64,000 nt of DNA from Candidatus Lernaella stagnicola (GTDB taxonomy: Bacteria; Lernaellota; Lernaellaia; Lernaellales; Lernaellaceae): contig JAVCCK010000038.1 of NCBI GenBank assembly GCA_030765525.1, forward strand, positions 286,882 to 350,881, in the 5' to 3' direction. A program made the translations under genes and the position numbers. Shown here one piece after another: positions 61,867-64,000 of this stretch. Position 1 is the first letter of the stretch; each line of letters opens with the position of its first letter. The notes beneath the pieces were generated by a model. That model was not told the origin of the DNA. It did no database searches and saw only the letters and a list, made by a program, of their open reading frames with translations.

Positions 61867-62846
61867 ACTCCTCAAGCCGAACAAACAATGATGCTCAGAG
61901 TTCGAGAAAGTCCGTGTTTTTCTATCCCTCCCACTTTTCTGATGACCCTGATTTTGCACGACCATTCAATCTAAGCACGCAACTTTATCCGCATATGTTT
62001 GTTGAAGATGTTACCCTTGATGTTTACCCACCTGAATCACGAGAAAAAAAACGAATCGACTTGGTGCCCGAAAGCCGAGGAGTTGAACGGATGGTCGCGG
62101 AATCCCTTCGCCACAACGAATGGTACGGTGATTTGGATTCCGCTCTGCGGAACTTTTTCGGCAACTGCGTGGAGACTATCCTGTCGTTCGGCGAGAGTTT
62201 TTATGAGTTGGCGTACCTATCTAAACTCGGGGCGGACAAACCAACCGCATTCGAGATCGTTCCAATTGCGCCGGGCAGCTTGAGGAGGGGCTCGAAGGCC
62301 TTTGTTCAGCGCATTCCGGTGAAACTCGCGGCCGAATCTAACTTGCCCAGGGAAATCGCCATTCCGGCGGCGAATATCCTCCGTTTTGTCGCACCGCCTC
62401 CTTTGGGCGACAACGTCGGCCTTTTCATGAAAGAGCTCGCTGAGGCGCGTCTTTTTGAAATGCCGCACCCAAAGGCCAGCTCCATTCACGGCGACACTCC
62501 AAACGGCTATGATTTTCAGGAAGCCGTGAAGTTGGAGAAATCCGCGATTGCCCAGATAACCAAGAAGCTCGGTTGGAACGCGCGCGGCTTGTTTGATGAC
62601 AGCATGACGGAGCACTATCAACTGGCGAGACGGCTTCGGTTTGAGCGCTTTTGCATTCAATTTCGCGAATGCATATTGGCGCAACTGAACGAGGGATTAA
62701 ACCGCGCCGGCCACCGAATCGGTTTTGAAGCTCAGATAGTCCTCCAGGGACTACCTACCATCGATGACGTAGCCCAATCAGAAGCAGCTTTGCGAGAAGG
62801 TGCAAAGTCCTTTCACGAAATAATGGCCCCGTTCGTTGGGATCTGA
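61863..62846 (+). CDS. Protein of unknown function (island gene 2)
   Basis: 327 aa; ATG 61863 overlaps the previous stop (ATGA) and has GGGGGAG upstream. No signal peptide or TM. It opens with a polar region and then FNLSTQLYPHMFVEDVTLDVYP. A core follows with FFGNCVETILSFGESFYELAYL, then APGSLRRGSKAFVQRIPV and IPAANILRFVAPPPLG. The last ~100 residues are helical with many charged residues. The core recalls phage portal/connector-like blocks, but the match is weak. Function unknown. Coupling implies it works with the 890-aa membrane protein. Confidence 0.7.
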   Translation: MNSSSRTNNDAQSSRKSVFFYPSHFSDDPDFARPFNLSTQLYPHMFVEDVTLDVYPPESREKKRIDLVPESRGVERMVAESLRHNEWYGDLDSALRNFFGNCVETILSFGESFYELAYLSKLGADKPTAFEIVPIAPGSLRRGSKAFVQRIPVKLAAESNLPREIAIPAANILRFVAPPPLGDNVGLFMKELAEARLFEMPHPKASSIHGDTPNGYDFQEAVKLEKSAIAQITKKLGWNARGLFDDSMTEHYQLARRLRFERFCIQFRECILAQLNEGLNRAGHRIGFEAQIVLQGLPTIDDVAQSEAALREGAKSFHEIMAPFVGI

Positions 62847-63296
62847 AGGTAACGAATGAAATTAGGGCACCTCGTCCAAGAAAACTAGAAGTCGATCGAA
62901 TCTCTTTTTCTCGCCTTCTTTGAGGGTCGCAGCCACACGGTTCTTCCCCCCCCCCTCAAGCCCCCCGAAGCGGAGGGAGGTGCGACGTTCAGGGTATAGG
63001 GGATAGGGCGTAGGGCATGTTCAGCACAACGGCGGCGGGCGATTTGTGAATCGCTTTTACATTTGGGCCACGCCCACGAAGGCGCCGACGGAAAGGGCTT
63101 TTTCCATTGCGCGCCCTGCGGCGCTTCAGTCGAAATGACAGGTGGTGGGGCGGTGACGTGGTGCGAGGGCGCGATTCATCGCGCCTTCGCCAATCGCAGA
63201 AAAAATTGAGTATGGCGTCCCCGGAATTTGCTCACCCCAAAAGTCGCCTAATCCTGTGGGGACACTACCCCCTCCCCCATCTCGACCCTTGGCAAG
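62847..63296. other. Non-coding, REP-like region at the right edge of the island
   Basis: 450 nt without a supported gene. It contains an 11-nt C run (62946-62956), runs of GGGATAGGG-like repeats near 62990-63020, a GCGATT-TGTG-AATCGC hairpin followed by TTTTAC (63040-63060), and the GTCCCCGGAATTTGC repeat at 63217-63231 paired with an inverted GGGGAC (about 63258-63263). Confidence 0.45.
63217..63231 (+). repeat. Right copy of 15-bp direct repeat
   Basis: GTCCCCGGAATTTGC, identical to the copy at 58995-59009. Confidence 0.6.
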
Positions 63297-64000
63297 CTAC
63301 TCGACCGTGAGAGGCTCGTGCGGATACCGCGCATTGCGGTTCTGGAACGAGAGGACATTCTTCTTCAGGATAACGCCCTCGTCGATCACCATGGCGCGTC
63401 GAATCGTCTCGTTTTCAAGCCAGCCCTCGCGTCCTGACACCACCGACGGTATGTGGACAATCAGTGCAGCAGAGACCGACCGGGACGCGCTTTCCCAGAG
63501 ATAGCTGGGTGTATGATCTACTGCGTAGTAGTCCACCGTGCCGACTTTGAACATCGGAGCATCAAAAGTGGTCGGTTTGGCAAATGAGAATCCCATTCCC
63601 TCGTCGCAGCTAACATCGACGATGAGGCAATGCCTCTTAAGGCGCGCAACATCCTCCGCGGTAACGTACATGAGCGGCTCATCCGGATCCTGAAAGATCC
63701 CATTCACGATGATGTCGGCTTCACCAAGCAGGTCGATAAAAGGTCTTTCCGTCCCGTCGTGTTCCACGACGAGGAGTCGTGGTTCACCCTGCTTGCCCTT
63801 GCGCAGGCGAACATAGTGACAATCCAGCACTTCCTCTCGGACCTCGTGGTCGGGACGTTGAATGCAGACCGTTATGTCTTTGAACCCACGAGCTTTGAGT
63901 GCGTAAATAGCCCCCCTACTTACCGCACCAAAGCTGACGATGATCGTCTTGCGCTGGTCGCCATAATTCCCGTCGATCCCCTTCAATTGAAGAGCATGCA
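63297..64000 (-). CDS. Alanine dehydrogenase/N5-(carboxyethyl)ornithine synthase-like, C-terminal part
   Basis: The frame is open to the right edge (codons before the first internal start are also coding), so the gene is cut by the window. About 234 C-terminal residues are seen. The NAD-binding part is KTIIVSFGAVSRGAIYAL, preceded by LKGIDGNYGDQ. The family block CDEGMGFSFAKPTTFDAPMF, then VDYYAVDHTPSYLWESASRS, is typical of N5-(carboxyethyl)ornithine synthase and alanine dehydrogenase relatives. Those enzymes make carboxyalkyl amino acids or oxidise alanine. Composition is intermediate between the island and the rest, so it may belong to the transferred region. Confidence 0.75.
   Translation of the reverse strand, partial: HALQLKGIDGNYGDQRKTIIVSFGAVSRGAIYALKARGFKDITVCIQRPDHEVREEVLDCHYVRLRKGKQGEPRLLVVEHDGTERPFIDLLGEADIIVNGIFQDPDEPLMYVTAEDVARLKRHCLIVDVSCDEGMGFSFAKPTTFDAPMFKVGTVDYYAVDHTPSYLWESASRSVSAALIVHIPSVVSGREGWLENETIRRAMVIDEGVILKKNVLSFQNRNARYPHEPLTVE

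Noticed and set aside
61863..62846. Phage portal protein
   Set aside because: A few blocks recall portal proteins, but there are no terminase, capsid or integrase genes around and the partner is a four-TM protein.
1..64000. tRNA, rRNA, insertion-sequence transposase or integrase genes
   Set aside because: None was found by eye in any gap, and no transposase-like protein is encoded. Small RNAs could have been missed.

Overview
The window is 64 kb of mostly GC-rich, densely packed bacterial chromosome. It looks like a Gram-negative, deltaproteobacterium-like, probably uncultured lineage. The reasons are a SurA/PPIase periplasmic chaperone cluster behind mfd, many lipobox lipoproteins, an outer-membrane-barrel-like protein, a PilT pilus ATPase, HydG (FeFe-hydrogenase maturation), a gene that seems to need selenocysteine, and a family of lipoproteins with long Asp/Asn linkers. 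The phylum assignment is inference; no rRNA or tRNA gene was seen.

Layout. 1-9.6 kb: end of an outer-membrane-type protein, a Cys-rich lipoprotein, a neutral-ceramidase-like enzyme, a TPR protein with a PP-loop ATPase, an exported TldD-like protease and a methyltransferase. 9.7-20 kb: recA-pilT-ubiA-like, then mfd followed by three parvulin/SurA-type chaperones and a VOC protein. 20-25 kb: an S41 protease gene broken by an amber codon, an SCP2-like protein with an iron alcohol dehydrogenase, the C-terminal remnant of a heptose-phosphate adenylyltransferase, and a YdcF lipoprotein. 25-29.3 kb: TrpB2 with a full Trp attenuator (leader peptide with four tandem Trp codons), a saccharopine-dehydrogenase-like protein, a gamma-carbonic-anhydrase-like protein and an SGNH hydrolase. 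29.4-40 kb: HEAT-repeat protein, polytopic membrane protein, three small TM-anchored proteins (two are paralogues), ICMT-like methyltransferase, B12/radical SAM protein, an SGNH hydrolase fused to an NMT1-type binding domain, and an acyltransferase. 40-45.5 kb: three Asp-linker lipoproteins in a row. 45.6-58.8 kb: IleRS with an inverted signature (GVHH), a Cys-rich small protein, a KDSR-like SDR coupled to LarA, GNATs, a probable selenoprotein peroxiredoxin, HydG, a TSP3/Asp-rich protein, an acyl-CoA dehydrogenase, a DUF1566 lipoprotein and a small secreted protein.

From about 58.9 kb the base composition drops. A two-gene operon (a four-TM 890-aa protein and a 327-aa protein, neither recognised) lies between two copies of a 15-bp sequence, each in REP-like, C/G-run-rich DNA. 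This is the best candidate here for a transferred, undescribed module. The window ends inside an alanine-dehydrogenase/carboxyethyl-ornithine-synthase-like gene.

The strongest observations are: (1) the trpB2 attenuator with its leader peptide, (2) the in-frame UGA selenoprotein with candidate SECIS hairpins, (3) the GxHH IleRS, (4) the Asp/Asn-linker lipoprotein family, (5) the SGNH-NMT1 fusion, and (6) the low-GC two-gene island.
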